Source: JBGSTR01 sp963707135 (GTDB lineage: Bacteria > Pseudomonadota > Gammaproteobacteria > Chromatiales > Chromatiaceae). Taken from it: DNA of 64,000 nt. Below, in pieces: positions 41,643 to 52,199 of the stretch; the first letter of the stretch is position 1; each line of letters begins with the position of its first letter. The stretch lies in NCBI GenBank assembly GCA_963707135.1, contig CAVPOY010000024.1, forward strand, positions 372,001-436,000, given 5' to 3'. A program made the position numbers and the translations under genes. The notes beneath the pieces are model-generated. The model had not been told where the DNA came from and searched no databases. It saw nothing but the letters and a program-made list of their open reading frames with translations.

Positions 41643-43381
41643 ATGGAAACGAATCAGCCCGGGAACGGGGGCGCGTGCTCCGGCCATTTCATGGTGCGGA
41701 TTGGATGGTCGCGCCGGAGCGTGGGCAGATCAGCCGCGCAGGGATCATTGAGCGTGTCGAGCCCAAGGCAATGGAGGTGCTGGTCTACCTGGCCGCGCAT
41801 CAGGGTGAGGTGGTTACCCGGGAGGAACTGGAGAAGAACGTCTGGCGCGGCGCCCTAGTGGGGTACGACGCGGTCACTAACAGCGTGATCAAGCTCAGAA
41901 AGGCGCTCGGCGATCACGCCAAGGAGCCGGGCATCATTGCCACCGTCCCGAAACGGGGCTACCGGCTGGTTGCGCCTGTCCGTTACCTCGACGTCGAAGA
42001 AGAACAACTCCCGGCTCGGGCATGACACCGCTGGGCCGGATTCAGTGTCATCAGGAAGGACGCGATCCAGGTCGTTGAAGGCGGCGCTGGATCGCAAGCG
42101 CCCGGTGGTGCTGGTGGGGCTCGCCGCGGCGCTGCACTGGATTTGGTCCCCCGCGACGTTCGGAATCCCCCACCCGCTCGGCTGGGGAATCGAGTCGCAC
42201 GCCATCCATCGTGGTGCTGCCGTTCGACAACCTGAGTGATCGATCCGCAGTATGATGCGTTCGCCGACGGGATCACGGAGGACATCATCACCGATCTCTC
42301 CGGTCTTCCCGCACTGTTGGTGATTGCGAGCAATACGTCATTTGCGTTCAAGGGCAAGCAGGTTTCGGCGCGCGAGCTCGCCGCCGATCTCAAGGTCGAT
42401 TTCGTCCTCGAAGGCAGCATCCGCCGTCACGCTGACGCGGTGCGGGTGAATGCCCGGTTGGTCGACGCCCGGAGCGGCTTCCAGAAATGGGCCAAACGCT
42501 ATGACCGGCAGGTCGCCGAGGTGTTTGCGGTCCAAGACGAAGTGACGAGCAGCATCGTCGAAGCGCTCGCCGTCAAGTTGTCGCGCCAAGAGGCGGAGCG
42601 ACTGGCGCGCCGGACGACCAACAACCTCGCCGCCTACGACTATTTTCAGGAAGGGCAGCGGCTGGCGAAGGTCAGTACGCCGGACACCAATCGCCAGGCG
42701 CAGGCGGCGTATCGCAGGGCCATCGAGTCGGATCCCAGCTACGGCCGTGCCTACGGCGCCCTCGGGTATACGCTCGCCTTCAGCTACCGTCGCGGATGGA
42801 CGGACAATCCGCAGCAGACCCTCGAGCACGCGCTCGAGCTGGCCCGAAAGGGTGTCGAGCTCGACGATTCCATCCCGCAGACCTACTGGGCCCTTGGCTT
42901 CGTGCACCTCATGCGCAAGGAGTACAAGCTGGCCGAAGCGGCGGCCACCGAGGCCATCACGATCGCCCCGAACTATGCCGACGGATACGGCCTGTTGGCC
43001 TTGATCAAGAACGCCCTGGGCGAGCCGGAATCAGCGATTGCACTGATCAAGAAAGGGATGCAGCTCAACCCTTACTACACCTGGGACTACCCCTACAACC
43101 TGGGGCGAGCCTACTACACCCTCGGTCGAGTCGATGAGGCAGTCGCGGCGCTCGAAGAGGCCAAGACCCGCAACGAGAACGCAGTCCCGATCAGGCTGCA
43201 CCTTGCGGCCAGTTATGTGCGCGCCGGCCGGCTGGACGACGCGGAGTGGGAGGTTCAGGAGATTCAGGTCCTGAGTCCCACCGATACCATTTCGCATCAA
43301 AAGGCTGCTCACCCAATTCAAGACGAGGCACTGATGAACGCCTTCGTCGACGATCTTCGAACCGCCGGACTGCCGGAATAG
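41643..43381 (+). pseudogene. Winged-helix/TPR regulator (CadC-like), broken by several frame shifts
   Basis: Start ATG 41643 (METNQPGNGG). The OmpR-type winged helix (ERVEPKAMEVLVYLAAHQGE, REELEKNVWRG, GYDAVTNSVIKLRKALGD, PKRGYRLVAPV), a probable membrane linker (RPVVLVGLAAAL), a SIVVLPFDN...DPQYDAFADGITEDIITDLS domain and about seven TPR units follow in the order of the related gene at 44161. They occupy different frames: breaks near 41695 (a base missing), one or two between 42010 and 42200, and near 42241 (one extra C). The intact form would be a membrane-bound transcription factor. With so many breaks it is either dead or badly sequenced. Confidence 0.75.
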
Positions 43382-43490
43382 CCAGGGCGCCTCGAAACGC
43401 CTGCTCGACGGCGGATGTTCGCTGACTTAGGACTGACCAGCCGCTCGCGGAGACCCGCCTTCCGACCGAATTCGTGCAGCCGCATCGCTA

Positions 43491-43838
43491 CTAGCGCATC
43501 GAAAGACCTTCGGGATGACTCGGGTCCGCGACCGTAGCGCTCGTCTTGGCGGCGGTGAGGTCCCATGTATAACCGATCAGCGTGTAGTGCATCTGTAGCG
43601 GCCTGCCATCCACCGAGGCGAGCACCGAGACTTGCGTCGGCGAAAGGATCGACCGACCTTCGACCGCCAGCTCGGCCCCGGCGAAGCGGTCCTCGAGTTG
43701 GTCGCAGACCACCTCGGAGCTGGGACCGATGTCGCCGATCTCCGGCGCGTCGGGGACACAGGTGGCCTGCGCACCAACTGCAAACGGCAGGATTGACAGG
43801 ATCAAAATCTGCTTGATGGTATTCGTGGTGGTGCTCAT
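43491..43838 (-). CDS. Small secreted protein of unknown function
   Basis: 115 residues. The N-terminus MSTTTNTIKQILILSILPFAVGAQA (in parts: KQILILSILPF, AVGAQA) is a Sec signal peptide cleaved before TCVPDAPEIGD. The mature part has two cysteines (TCVPDAP, VVCDQLEDRF) that could form a disulfide, with GRPLQMHYTLIGYTWDLT near the end. No family recognised. It lies between two related TPR regulators on the other strand and could be their target or effector, which is only a guess. Confidence 0.65.
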   Translation of the reverse strand: MSTTTNTIKQILILSILPFAVGAQATCVPDAPEIGDIGPSSEVVCDQLEDRFAGAELAVEGRSILSPTQVSVLASVDGRPLQMHYTLIGYTWDLTAAKTSATVADPSHPEGLSMR

Positions 43839-44160
43839 GGTTTCAATCTCCGAATCGTTGAGTCAGGACATCGATTTAGCCGTGCAGCCCGGGGTCCGAT
43901 CAGAAACCGACCCGCTGCGGCTTGTCCTAAGCTTTGCTCCTGCTCGATCCGAAGTCTCGACGGAAGCACGACGAAACCGCGACCGTCGTTTTTTCGCCGT
44001 TTTCTCGGCAGCAAGGTGTAGTGTCGTTGGTCGCACTTCTTACGCCTGTCTTGTGACGTCCATGCCCCAGCGCCGCCTCGAGCTTGCAGAACCATTAGAG
44101 TCGCCCGCGAAGACCATTCGCCTCGCCGTCCGGTCGTGCACGCCGGCAATGGAGCACTAG
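43839..44160. other. Intergenic region between the secreted protein and the second TPR regulator
   Basis: About 320 bases of divergent promoter region. No gene, hairpin or clear repeat recognised; small frames on both strands are unsupported. Confidence 0.4.
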
Positions 44161-45929
44161 ATGCCCGAACGTCTTCCGCCCGAGGCCGGGCTCCCAGGGG
44201 CCGCCGTGGGAAACGACGACACCCCCTGGTCGCCCGGCACGAGCGAGCCGTTCCTCGTCGCGGACTGGATCGTCGATGCAGCCGCCAACCGGCTGCTGCG
44301 TGACGGCAAGGAGGTGCGGCTCGAACCGAAGGTGATGAGCGTGCTCGTCTACCTGGCAGGTCGTCCCGGCCAGGTGGTGTCGCGGGATGAGCTTGGAGAG
44401 GGGGGTCTGGACCGGCATGGTGGTGGGCTATGACGCGGTCACCAATACCGTCATCAAGCTGCGGCGGGCCCTGGGCGATGACGCGCGCTCACCGCGCATC
44501 ATCGAGACCATTTCCAAGCACGGCTACCGGCTGATTGCAGACGTGAGGCCCGCCGTCCGGGACGAGACCCGCGAGGGGTGCCGACGCCCCGGTCAAGCCC
44601 GAGCGCACCGCGAGCGCAACGGCACCCGGCCGCCGCCCGCTCGCGCTCGCGGCGGGCCTGCTGGCCCTGATTCTGGCGGTCGCTCTGGTCGCCGTTTACG
44701 TCGTCCAATCGTCACGGGATGGGGGAGATGTGGTTTCGGCGCCGGTGCAGCCGCCCTCGATTGCAGTCCTGCCGTTCGACAATCCGACGGCCGATGCCTC
44801 ACAGGAGTACTTCGCCAACGGGATCACCGAGGACCTGATTACCGATCTGTCCAAGGTCTCCGGCCTGCTGGTGGTGGCGCGAGAATCCGCGTTCGCCTAC
44901 AAGGACAGCGCCGAGCCGTCAGGCCACATCGGCCGAGAGCTCGACGCACGCTATCTACTCAGGGGCAGTCTGCGCCGGGAGGGCGAACAACTGCGGCTGA
45001 ACGTCCGCCTGATCGATACCCGCGACGACCGTACCGTTTGGGCCGAGCGGTACGACCGCCAGCTCACCGACATCTTCCGTATCCAAGATGAGCTGACGGC
45101 GGAGATCGTCTCGGTGCTGGAGGTCAAGCTGGCCCCGGAGGATCGACGGCGCCTGGCGCGCAACCACGAGGCCAGCGTCGAGGCCTACGACGAGCTCTTG
45201 CGCGGTCTCGCCCATTACGGACGCCGCACCGTCGAGGACAACGAGGTCGCCAAGGGCCACTACGAGCGGGCCATCGAGCTGGACCCGCGGTATGCGCGCG
45301 CCTTTTCAGCCCTGGCGCTGACCCACATGCGTGACGCGCTCGAAGGCTGGGCGCCCAGCGCGCAGGGGTCCATGGAGCGGGCCGAGAAGTTGGTCGAGCG
45401 GGCTACACAACTGGACCCCAGGGTGCCTCAGATCTACTTTGTCCGCGGACAGATCGCCTTGTACAGGGGCGCTCACGCCGAGGCGGTCCGCGAGATTGAA
45501 GAGGCCATCGCGTTGTCTCCAGGCTATGCCGACGCCTATGCGCTGCTCGCCTGGGTGCTGCAGTACGCCGGGAGACCCGCAGAGGCGTTGGATGCAATGG
45601 AGCGTGCGGTGCGGCTCAATCCGCGGCTGCCATCGATTTACCGGCTGGTACGGGGCGCGGCGTTTTATGCGCTCGGCGACGATGCAAGCGCCGTGGATGA
45701 CCTGGAGCAAGGGGTTCGGATGAGCCCCACCTTCCAATGGTTGAGGCTGTGGCTGGCTGCTGCCTATGCCGGTTCGGACCGCATCGAAGAGGCCCAGTGG
45801 GAGGCGGCCGAGCTGATGGCCCTGAATCCCGGCTTCAGGCTGGAGCATGTCCGGCAGGTGCATCCCATCCGCGACCCGGATTACCGGGAGCGCTTCCTTG
45901 CCGATCTGCGCAAGGCTGGCCTCGAATAG
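44161..45929 (+). pseudogene. Winged-helix/TPR regulator (CadC-like), second copy, two frame shifts
   Basis: Starts MPERLPPEAG; FLVADWIVDAAANRLLRDGK begins an OmpR-type winged helix. One extra G in the run near 44398 breaks the frame (DELGEGG instead of DELERGVW). The helix continues YDAVTNTVIKLRRALGDD, then one extra G near 44575 shifts again. Corrected sequence reads through a transmembrane helix (LALAAGLLALILAVALVAVY), SIAVLPFDNPTADASQEYFA, GITEDLITDLSKVSGLLVVA and about eight TPR units to LADLRKAGLE. Corrected length about 588 residues. Both breaks are in G-runs, so sequencing error is likely. Predicted role: membrane-tethered transcription factor sensing through its TPR part. Confidence 0.75.
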
Positions 45930-45965
45930 TCCGCCGGCGGACCTCTTCGGCCCGCCGGCCACGTC

Positions 45966-46907
45966 TTACTTGTCGCTTATCGCGACCGGTCGCACCATCG
46001 GCAGCCCGTCGTTGCGGCTCCACTCGGCCATGGAACCGTCGTACATCCGCACGGACTCGTTGCCCAGGATTTCATGGGCCGCGAACCAACCCAGGCTGGA
46101 GTTGTGCCCCGTGTTGCAGAAGGCAATCTGCGCGGTATCGGTGGGCACGCCCACCAGGTCGTAGATCTGCCCAAGGGCCTTGCGGGAGCGGAAGATGCCG
46201 CCGTTGTCCTGGGTCAGCCACTCCAGCGGAATATTGCGCGCACCAGCCAGGGTTCCGGCGCGGGTGGTCTTGTCGTTGCGGTTGAGCCCGGTGAATTCAT
46301 CCTGGCGCCGATAATCCACGAGACCGCCGCCTTCCTGCATCGCACGCGCGACCTCGTCCTTGGACACCAACATCTCTGTGCGCAGACTCGCCGTGAACTT
46401 CTTGCGCTCCGGGCTGCGGGCCCCCTTCTCCAGCGCACGCGACGCGTCCTTGGCATAGGCCGTGGTGCCGCCGTCCAGGACGGATACCCGATCATGGCCG
46501 AGCACCTTGAAGGTCCAGTAGACCCGGGTCGCGCTGGCCATGCTTTTCGAATCCGCTCCGAATGGGGCGATCACCACCCGCGTGTCGCTGTCGATCCCGA
46601 GCCCGCCGATCAGTGCCTCGAGCTTCTGCACCGGGGGCAGCATGCCCGGCACCCCCGCCACCTTGGCGCGCCAGCCGTCCTCGACATAGTCGCTGTGGAT
46701 CGCGCAAGGGATATGACCCTGCGCATAGTCGCTGCTCGACTGCCCGTCGATCTTTTCGCTGCGGACATCGAGCACCACCATGCCTGGCGCGCAGGCAATC
46801 GCCTGAAGCGCGTTCGCATCCACAAGCGGTGTAGTCGGCGTGTCGGCGATCGAGGGACCCACCGAGAGCCCCGACAGGATCGAGAACAGCAATGTATAGA
46901 TTTTCAT
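45966..46907 (-). CDS. Periplasmic tandem rhodanese (sulfurtransferase)
   Basis: 313 residues with a signal peptide (MKIYTLLFSILSGLSVGPS) cleaved before DTPTTPLVDA. Two rhodanese domains: the first (about 30-140; MVVLDVRSE, AIHSDYVEDGW) lacks the catalytic cysteine; the second (about 170-300) has the active-site loop FCNTGHNSSLGWFAAHEILG, Cys near residue 260. It transfers sulfane sulfur from thiosulfate or persulfide to cyanide or thiols, fitting periplasmic sulfur metabolism alongside the sulfur-globule-like proteins. Single gene, convergent with the TPR regulator. Confidence 0.9.
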   Translation of the reverse strand: MKIYTLLFSILSGLSVGPSIADTPTTPLVDANALQAIACAPGMVVLDVRSEKIDGQSSSDYAQGHIPCAIHSDYVEDGWRAKVAGVPGMLPPVQKLEALIGGLGIDSDTRVVIAPFGADSKSMASATRVYWTFKVLGHDRVSVLDGGTTAYAKDASRALEKGARSPERKKFTASLRTEMLVSKDEVARAMQEGGGLVDYRRQDEFTGLNRNDKTTRAGTLAGARNIPLEWLTQDNGGIFRSRKALGQIYDLVGVPTDTAQIAFCNTGHNSSLGWFAAHEILGNESVRMYDGSMAEWSRNDGLPMVRPVAISDK

Positions 46908-47384
46908 GGTTATTCTCCGGACTGAGTGCGTTTGCGGGTGAACAATGCGCACCGATTGCGCATCTGCCCTTTCAGATAGCACCTGCGCACCGAAGACATG
47001 ACGTGAAACGCCAACGCTTTTGCGTTCTTTTTGCTACGAAGCGTCCGACCGTCGGCGCTACCCCCGCGGGGGCGGGTCGAAAGAACGCAAGCCGTCCTGT
47101 TGGGCAGGACCAACCAGATAGGAGGTAACTCTTACGGTCAGACCCGCTGTAGGCCGAGCGCACGGAAGCCAACCAACGCACTGGTTATTCTGGTGATGGC
47201 GGACGAGATTCCGCGCCGCGAGCGGAACTGCCCGCCCTTTGGACCGCATGAGGTCATCGCGATGTGCCGTGAGATCTCTCCTGAACCCCCAAGCGCTTTG
47301 GTCTGGAGCAGATCCGTGCGGTGCTGACGTTCCCCCGCGCGACAATCCGTGCCGGACGACGGGCGCGAGCAAACTGGGTGCGCG
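46908..47384. other. Intergenic region rhodanese-hemE
   Basis: About 480 bases. It contains a GC-rich palindrome (CCCCCGCGGGGG at 47061-47072) and the rhodanese promoter side, but no supported gene or RNA. Open frames on both strands have shadow-like composition. Confidence 0.45.
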
Positions 47385-48455
47385 TCAGCCCGGCCCGTGG
47401 AACGGCGGGCTCAGCTCATGCACCGCCGCGACCATGGCCCCGGCGTGCTCCGGGTTCACATCCGGCGTGATCCCGTGGCCGAGATTGAAGACGTGACCGG
47501 GGCCCCGGCCGTAGCTCTCCAGCACCCGCCGCACCTCCTCGCGGATGCGTCCGGGCGAGGCGTACAGCGCGCAGGGATCGAGGTTGCCTTGGAGTGCGAC
47601 CCGGTCGCCGACCAGGCGGCGGGCGTCGGCGAGATCGGTGGTCCAGTCGACACCGAGCGCGTCGCAGCCGGTCTCGGCCATGCGATCGAGCCACTGGCCG
47701 CCGTTCTTGGTGAACAGAATCACGGGCACGCGACGACCCTCGGCCTCGCGGGTAACGCGCTCGACGACGCGAGCCATGTAGGCGAGCGAGAATTCACGAT
47801 AGTTGGCGGGCGCGAGCATGCCGCCCCAGGTATCGAAGATCATGACTGCCTGGGCGCCGCGTGCGATCTGGGCGTTGAGATACAGCGCAACCGCGTCGGC
47901 GACCTTCCCCAGTAGCGCATGCAGCAGGTCCGGGCGGTCGAACATCATGCCCTTGGTGTGTGCGAAGGTCTTCGCGCCGCCGCCCTCGACCATGTAGGTC
48001 GCGAGCGTCCAGGGACTGCCGGAAAAGCCGATCAGCGGCATCCGTCCATCCAGCTCGCGACGGATCACGCTAACGGCGTCCAGCACATAGCGGAGCTCCA
48101 TCTCGGGGTCGGGCACGGCGATACGCTCCACATCGGCGGCGGTGCGCACGGGGCGCTCGAAATTCGGGCCTTCCCCTTCGCTGAAATACAGCCCCAACCC
48201 CATCGCATCGGGCACGGTCAAGATGTCCGAGAACAGGATCGCGGCGTCGAGCGGGAAGCGCTCCAACGGCTGCAACGTGACCTCGCAGGCCAGGTCCGGA
48301 TTCTTGCACAGGTCGAGAAAGCTGCCCGCACGGGCTCGGGTGGCGCGGTATTCCGGCAGGTAGCGGCCGGCCTGCCGCATCATCCAGACCGGGGTGTAAT
48401 CGACCGGCTCACGCAGCAAGGCGCGCAGTAAGGTATCGTTCTTGAGCTGGGTCAC
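47385..48455 (-). CDS. hemE: Uroporphyrinogen decarboxylase
   Basis: 356 residues, normal length. It removes four carboxyl groups from uroporphyrinogen III in heme synthesis. Motifs: PVWMMRQAGRYLPEYR at the N-terminus with substrate arginines, DAAILFSDILTVPDAMG with the catalytic aspartate, GFSGSPWTLATYMVEGGGA (in parts), FDTWGGML and GNLDPCALY; C-terminal NLGHGITPDVNPEHA. Complete, no breaks. Stand-alone, divergent from uvrD. Confidence 0.97.
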   Translation of the reverse strand: MTQLKNDTLLRALLREPVDYTPVWMMRQAGRYLPEYRATRARAGSFLDLCKNPDLACEVTLQPLERFPLDAAILFSDILTVPDAMGLGLYFSEGEGPNFERPVRTAADVERIAVPDPEMELRYVLDAVSVIRRELDGRMPLIGFSGSPWTLATYMVEGGGAKTFAHTKGMMFDRPDLLHALLGKVADAVALYLNAQIARGAQAVMIFDTWGGMLAPANYREFSLAYMARVVERVTREAEGRRVPVILFTKNGGQWLDRMAETGCDALGVDWTTDLADARRLVGDRVALQGNLDPCALYASPGRIREEVRRVLESYGRGPGHVFNLGHGITPDVNPEHAGAMVAAVHELSPPFHGPG

Positions 48456-48671
48456 GAGTCTATCCGTAATGCGCCCCGGGGGTCGGGATCAGGACTACGC
48501 GGCAGCATACTACAGGGCAAGGGGCCCGTGCCCGACCAGGGTCCTCCCAAAGTCAGGCGGCATACCGGACGGCCCGCACCAGAACCAGCCCAGAAGCCCA
48601 ACCTCGCGCGATTCCGGTTCAGGCGCCGACCACGGCTCAAGCCGGACCGGATTCCGGGATAGAATGCCGCG

Positions 48672-50834
48672 ATGGACGTCTCCCACATCCTCGACCCGCT
48701 GAACGATGCTCAGCGGGAGGCCGTCGCCGCCGAGCCGGGCACGCTACTGGTGCTGGCCGGCGCCGGCAGCGGCAAGACCCGCGTGCTGGTTCACCGGATC
48801 GCCTGGCTGATACAGGTGGAGCAGGTCCCGCCCTGGTCCCTGCTCGCCGTTACATTCACCAACAAGGCCGCGCGGGAGATGCGCGGACGCATCGAGGAGA
48901 TGCTCGCCCAGCCGGTTGGTGGTATGTGGGTCGGCACCTTCCACGGGCTCGCCCACCGTTTTCTGCGCGCCCACTGGCAGGACGCTGGCCTCCCGCAGCA
49001 CTTCCAGATACTGGACTCGGACGACCAGTTCCGACTGGTCAAGCGCACGCTCAAGGCCCTGGAGATGGATGAGTCCCGGTGGCCGCCGCGCCAGGTGCAG
49101 GGGTTCATCAACAGGCAGAAGGACGAGGGACTGCGTCCGCAGCATCTCGACGCCGCCGGCGATTTCTACATGGACCGGATGATCGGCGTCTACCGCGAGT
49201 ACGAGGAGGCGCGCACCCGCGGGGGTCTGCTGGATTTCGCGGACCTGCTGCTCTGCGCCCACGAGCTGCTGCGCGAGCGCGCCGACATCCTGCACCACTA
49301 TCGGGAGCGCTTCCGCCATATCCTGGTGGACGAGTTCCAGGACACCAACGCCATTCAGTACGCCTGGCTGAGGCTGCTCGCCGGGACCGAGGGGAACCTG
49401 TTCGCGGTCGGCGACGACGACCAGTCCATCTATGGCTGGCGGGGCGCCCGGGTCGAGAACATCCAATCGTTCCAGAAAGACTACGCCGGTACCCGGGTCG
49501 TGCGGCTGGAGCAGAACTACCGTTCCACCGGCAATATTCTCAACGCCGCCAACGCCCTGATCGCGAACAACCCGACCCGGCTCGGCAAGAATCTGTGGAC
49601 CGAGGACAGCGAGGGCGAGCCGATCAGGCGCTACGCCGCTTTCAACGAGGTCGACGAGGCACGCTTCGTCATCGAGCGCATTCGCCGTTATTGCGAAACC
49701 GAGGGCTATCGCCGTGGAGAATGCGCCATCCTCTACCGCACCACGGCCCAGTCGCGCCTTTTCGAGGAGTCGCTGATCCAGGCTGGTATCCCCTACCGGG
49801 TCTACGGGGGCCTTCGTTTCTTCGAGCGGGCCGAGATCCGCGATGCGCTCGCCTATCTGCGGCTGATCGCCAACGCCGACGACGACGCGGCCTTCGAGCG
49901 TGTGATCAACACGCCGACCCGCGGCGTCGGCGCCCGCACCATAGACCTGCTCCGGGAGCAGGCCAGGGCATCGCGGGTATCGTTGTGGCGTGCCGCCGAG
50001 GACCTGGTCGCCACGGGCGCCCTCGGCGGGCGGGGCACCGGTGCCCTGGCCCGGTTCCTGGACCTGATCCGGGAACTGCGGGTGTCCACCAAGGGCCTGA
50101 CGCTCGCCGACGTCGCGGCCCGAACGATCGAGGCCGCCGCGCTCCCCGACCACTACCGCAAGGCCAAGGACGGCAAGGGCGAGGACCGGGTCGAGAACCT
50201 GGAGCAGCTGGTCGAGACCGCGACCCGTTTCCAGCGCGAGCTGGACGAGGAGGACGGCGACGCGCTGGGCGCCTTCCTGTCCCACGCGGCGCTGGAGGCC
50301 GGAGAGGCTCAGGCCGACCCGCACGAGGACGGCGTTCAGCTGATGACCATGCACAGCGCCAAGGGACTCGAATTCCCTATCGTTTTCCTCGCCGGCCTGG
50401 AGGAAGGGCTGTTCCCGCACAGCATGTCGGCGGATGACCCCGACCGGCTGGAGGAGGAGCGGCGCCTCTGCTATGTCGGCATGACCCGCGCGATGCACCA
50501 GCTCTACCTCACCCACGCCGAGTCCCGGCGCCTGCACGGCCGTGAGGAATACCCCCAGCCGTCGCGCTTCCTGCGCGAGATCCCGCCGGCGCTGATCGAG
50601 GAGGTCCGCGGCGGCGGCGTGTCCCGGCCCGGCGCCCGGCCGGGCCCGAGCGTTCGGGATGAGGTTTCCGGCGTCTTCCGGCTCGGCCAACGCGTTGTCC
50701 ACCCGAAGTTCGGCGAGGGCGTCGTGCTGAGCAGCGAGGGCCGCGGCGCCGGGGCAAGGATCCAGGTCAACTTCCAGGGCGCCGGCTCGAAATGGTTGGT
50801 ACTGGCCTATGCGCGACTGGAGGCGATGGGCTGA
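48672..50834 (+). CDS. uvrD: DNA helicase II (UvrD)
   Basis: 720 residues. Superfamily 1 3'-5' helicase of nucleotide excision and mismatch repair. Motifs in order: Q-motif LNDAQREAV, Walker A GAGSGKT (about 30-36), TFTNKAAREM, VGTFHGLAHRFLR, Walker B LVDEFQDTN (about 218), GDDDQSIYGWRGA, LEQNYRST, LMTMHSAKGLEFPIVFLAG and EERRLCYVGMTRA. A Tudor-like C-terminal tail VHPKFGEGVVLSSEG is typical of UvrD/PcrA. Start MDVSHILDPLN matches E. coli UvrD. Confidence 0.97.
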   Translation: MDVSHILDPLNDAQREAVAAEPGTLLVLAGAGSGKTRVLVHRIAWLIQVEQVPPWSLLAVTFTNKAAREMRGRIEEMLAQPVGGMWVGTFHGLAHRFLRAHWQDAGLPQHFQILDSDDQFRLVKRTLKALEMDESRWPPRQVQGFINRQKDEGLRPQHLDAAGDFYMDRMIGVYREYEEARTRGGLLDFADLLLCAHELLRERADILHHYRERFRHILVDEFQDTNAIQYAWLRLLAGTEGNLFAVGDDDQSIYGWRGARVENIQSFQKDYAGTRVVRLEQNYRSTGNILNAANALIANNPTRLGKNLWTEDSEGEPIRRYAAFNEVDEARFVIERIRRYCETEGYRRGECAILYRTTAQSRLFEESLIQAGIPYRVYGGLRFFERAEIRDALAYLRLIANADDDAAFERVINTPTRGVGARTIDLLREQARASRVSLWRAAEDLVATGALGGRGTGALARFLDLIRELRVSTKGLTLADVAARTIEAAALPDHYRKAKDGKGEDRVENLEQLVETATRFQRELDEEDGDALGAFLSHAALEAGEAQADPHEDGVQLMTMHSAKGLEFPIVFLAGLEEGLFPHSMSADDPDRLEEERRLCYVGMTRAMHQLYLTHAESRRLHGREEYPQPSRFLREIPPALIEEVRGGGVSRPGARPGPSVRDEVSGVFRLGQRVVHPKFGEGVVLSSEGRGAGARIQVNFQGAGSKWLVLAYARLEAMG

Positions 50835-50947
50835 AGGGGACCGCCCCCCGGCTACAGCCGTTTCCGAGCAACCCCGGCTGGGCTGTGGGGTGGGCTCGTT
50901 CGGCCGTACAATGCACCGAAGCCCCTAAACTGCGCGAGCCCGCCGAG

Positions 50948-52159
50948 ATGTCCGATTCCGAAAGCTTCGAAGACCTGCTCAAGCAGTTCGACCAGGCCCA
51001 CCCCGAGACGGCGGCGGAGCCCAAGACCGGCGATCGGGTGAAGGGCACCCTGGTGTCCATCGGGGACGACTACGCCTTCGTGGACTTGGGCGGCAAGACC
51101 GAGGGCATGATCGAGGTCTCGGCACTCAAGAACGCTGACGGCGAGCTCACGGTTGCGGTCGGCGACCCGATCGAGACGGCGGTCACCGGCAAGGACCCGG
51201 ACACCGGCACCCTGCTGCTCGGCAGCCAGCACGGCCACAAGTACCACGGGTTGGAGGAGATCCAGCACGCCTACAGCCAGGGGCTGCCGGTCCAGGGCCA
51301 GGTGACTGGCGCGGTAAAGGGCGGCGTTGAGGTCCAGGTGGCGGGGCTGCGGGGTTTCTGCCCGGCCTCTCAGGTCGATACCCGGTTTGTCGAGGATCTC
51401 TCCGAATTCGTCGGCCAACGGCTCGACTTCCGGATTACCAAGCTCGAAGGCGGCCGGCGTCCCAATGTGGTGCTGTCGCGGCGGGCGTTGCTCGAGGAGG
51501 AGCAGCGGATCCTCGCCGAGCAGACCCGGGCCCGGCTCGAGGACGGCGCCGTGCTCTCCGGAACGGTAACCAGCCTCAAGGACTACGGGGCCTTCGTCGA
51601 CATCGGCGGCCTCGAGGGCATGATTCACATCAGCGAGCTGGCCTTCGGTCACGTCAAGCACCCGAGCGAGGTGCTCAGTGTCGGTCAGCCGGTCGAGGTC
51701 GCGGTGCTTCGCATCGAGCCCCCGCAGGGCCCGCGGCAGCGGGAGAAGATCGCGCTCTCGATCCGGGCCCTGGCGCGGGACCCGTGGCAGGACGCCGAGA
51801 ATTCCTTCCCGGTCGGCACCCGGGTCGCGGGCACCGTGAGCCGGGTCCAGCCGTTCGGCGCCTTCATCGAGCTCGCCCCCGGGATCGACGGCCTGGTGCA
51901 TATCAGCGAGCTCGGGACCGGGCGGCGGGTGAACCACCCGAGCGAGGTGCTTAACACCGGGGACCGGGTCGAGGCCGTCGTACTCGGTGTCGATCTGGAG
52001 CGGCGCCGCATCAGCCTGTCGCTGGACGAATCCAGGCAACCCGCGGCGGTCCCGGACGCGGGCGCGCACGCCCCCGAGCCCACCTCCGAGGACGTTCCCG
52101 AGAAGACCCTGGGGAGCTTCGGCGAGCTGTTGAAAGAGTCGCTGAAGCGGCAGCGGTGA
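50948..52159 (+). CDS. Protein with four S1 RNA-binding domains
   Basis: 403 residues with S1 domains at about 27-93, 112-178, 199-271 and 288-360; the third and fourth have the canonical GAFVDIGGLEGMIHISEL and GAFIELAPGIDGLVHISELG. It resembles a shortened ribosomal protein S1 (six domains in E. coli) but is a separate family found in many bacteria, likely binding RNA in the cytoplasm. The ATG at 50948 fits the acidic N-terminus MSDSESFEDLLKQFDQAHP. Its exact role is unknown. Followed by a small membrane protein. Confidence 0.85.
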   Translation: MSDSESFEDLLKQFDQAHPETAAEPKTGDRVKGTLVSIGDDYAFVDLGGKTEGMIEVSALKNADGELTVAVGDPIETAVTGKDPDTGTLLLGSQHGHKYHGLEEIQHAYSQGLPVQGQVTGAVKGGVEVQVAGLRGFCPASQVDTRFVEDLSEFVGQRLDFRITKLEGGRRPNVVLSRRALLEEEQRILAEQTRARLEDGAVLSGTVTSLKDYGAFVDIGGLEGMIHISELAFGHVKHPSEVLSVGQPVEVAVLRIEPPQGPRQREKIALSIRALARDPWQDAENSFPVGTRVAGTVSRVQPFGAFIELAPGIDGLVHISELGTGRRVNHPSEVLNTGDRVEAVVLGVDLERRRISLSLDESRQPAAVPDAGAHAPEPTSEDVPEKTLGSFGELLKESLKRQR

Positions 52160-52199
52160 GGTCGGTCGCCGTGGCGCCGGCCTGCCCGGGCCGCACGCC

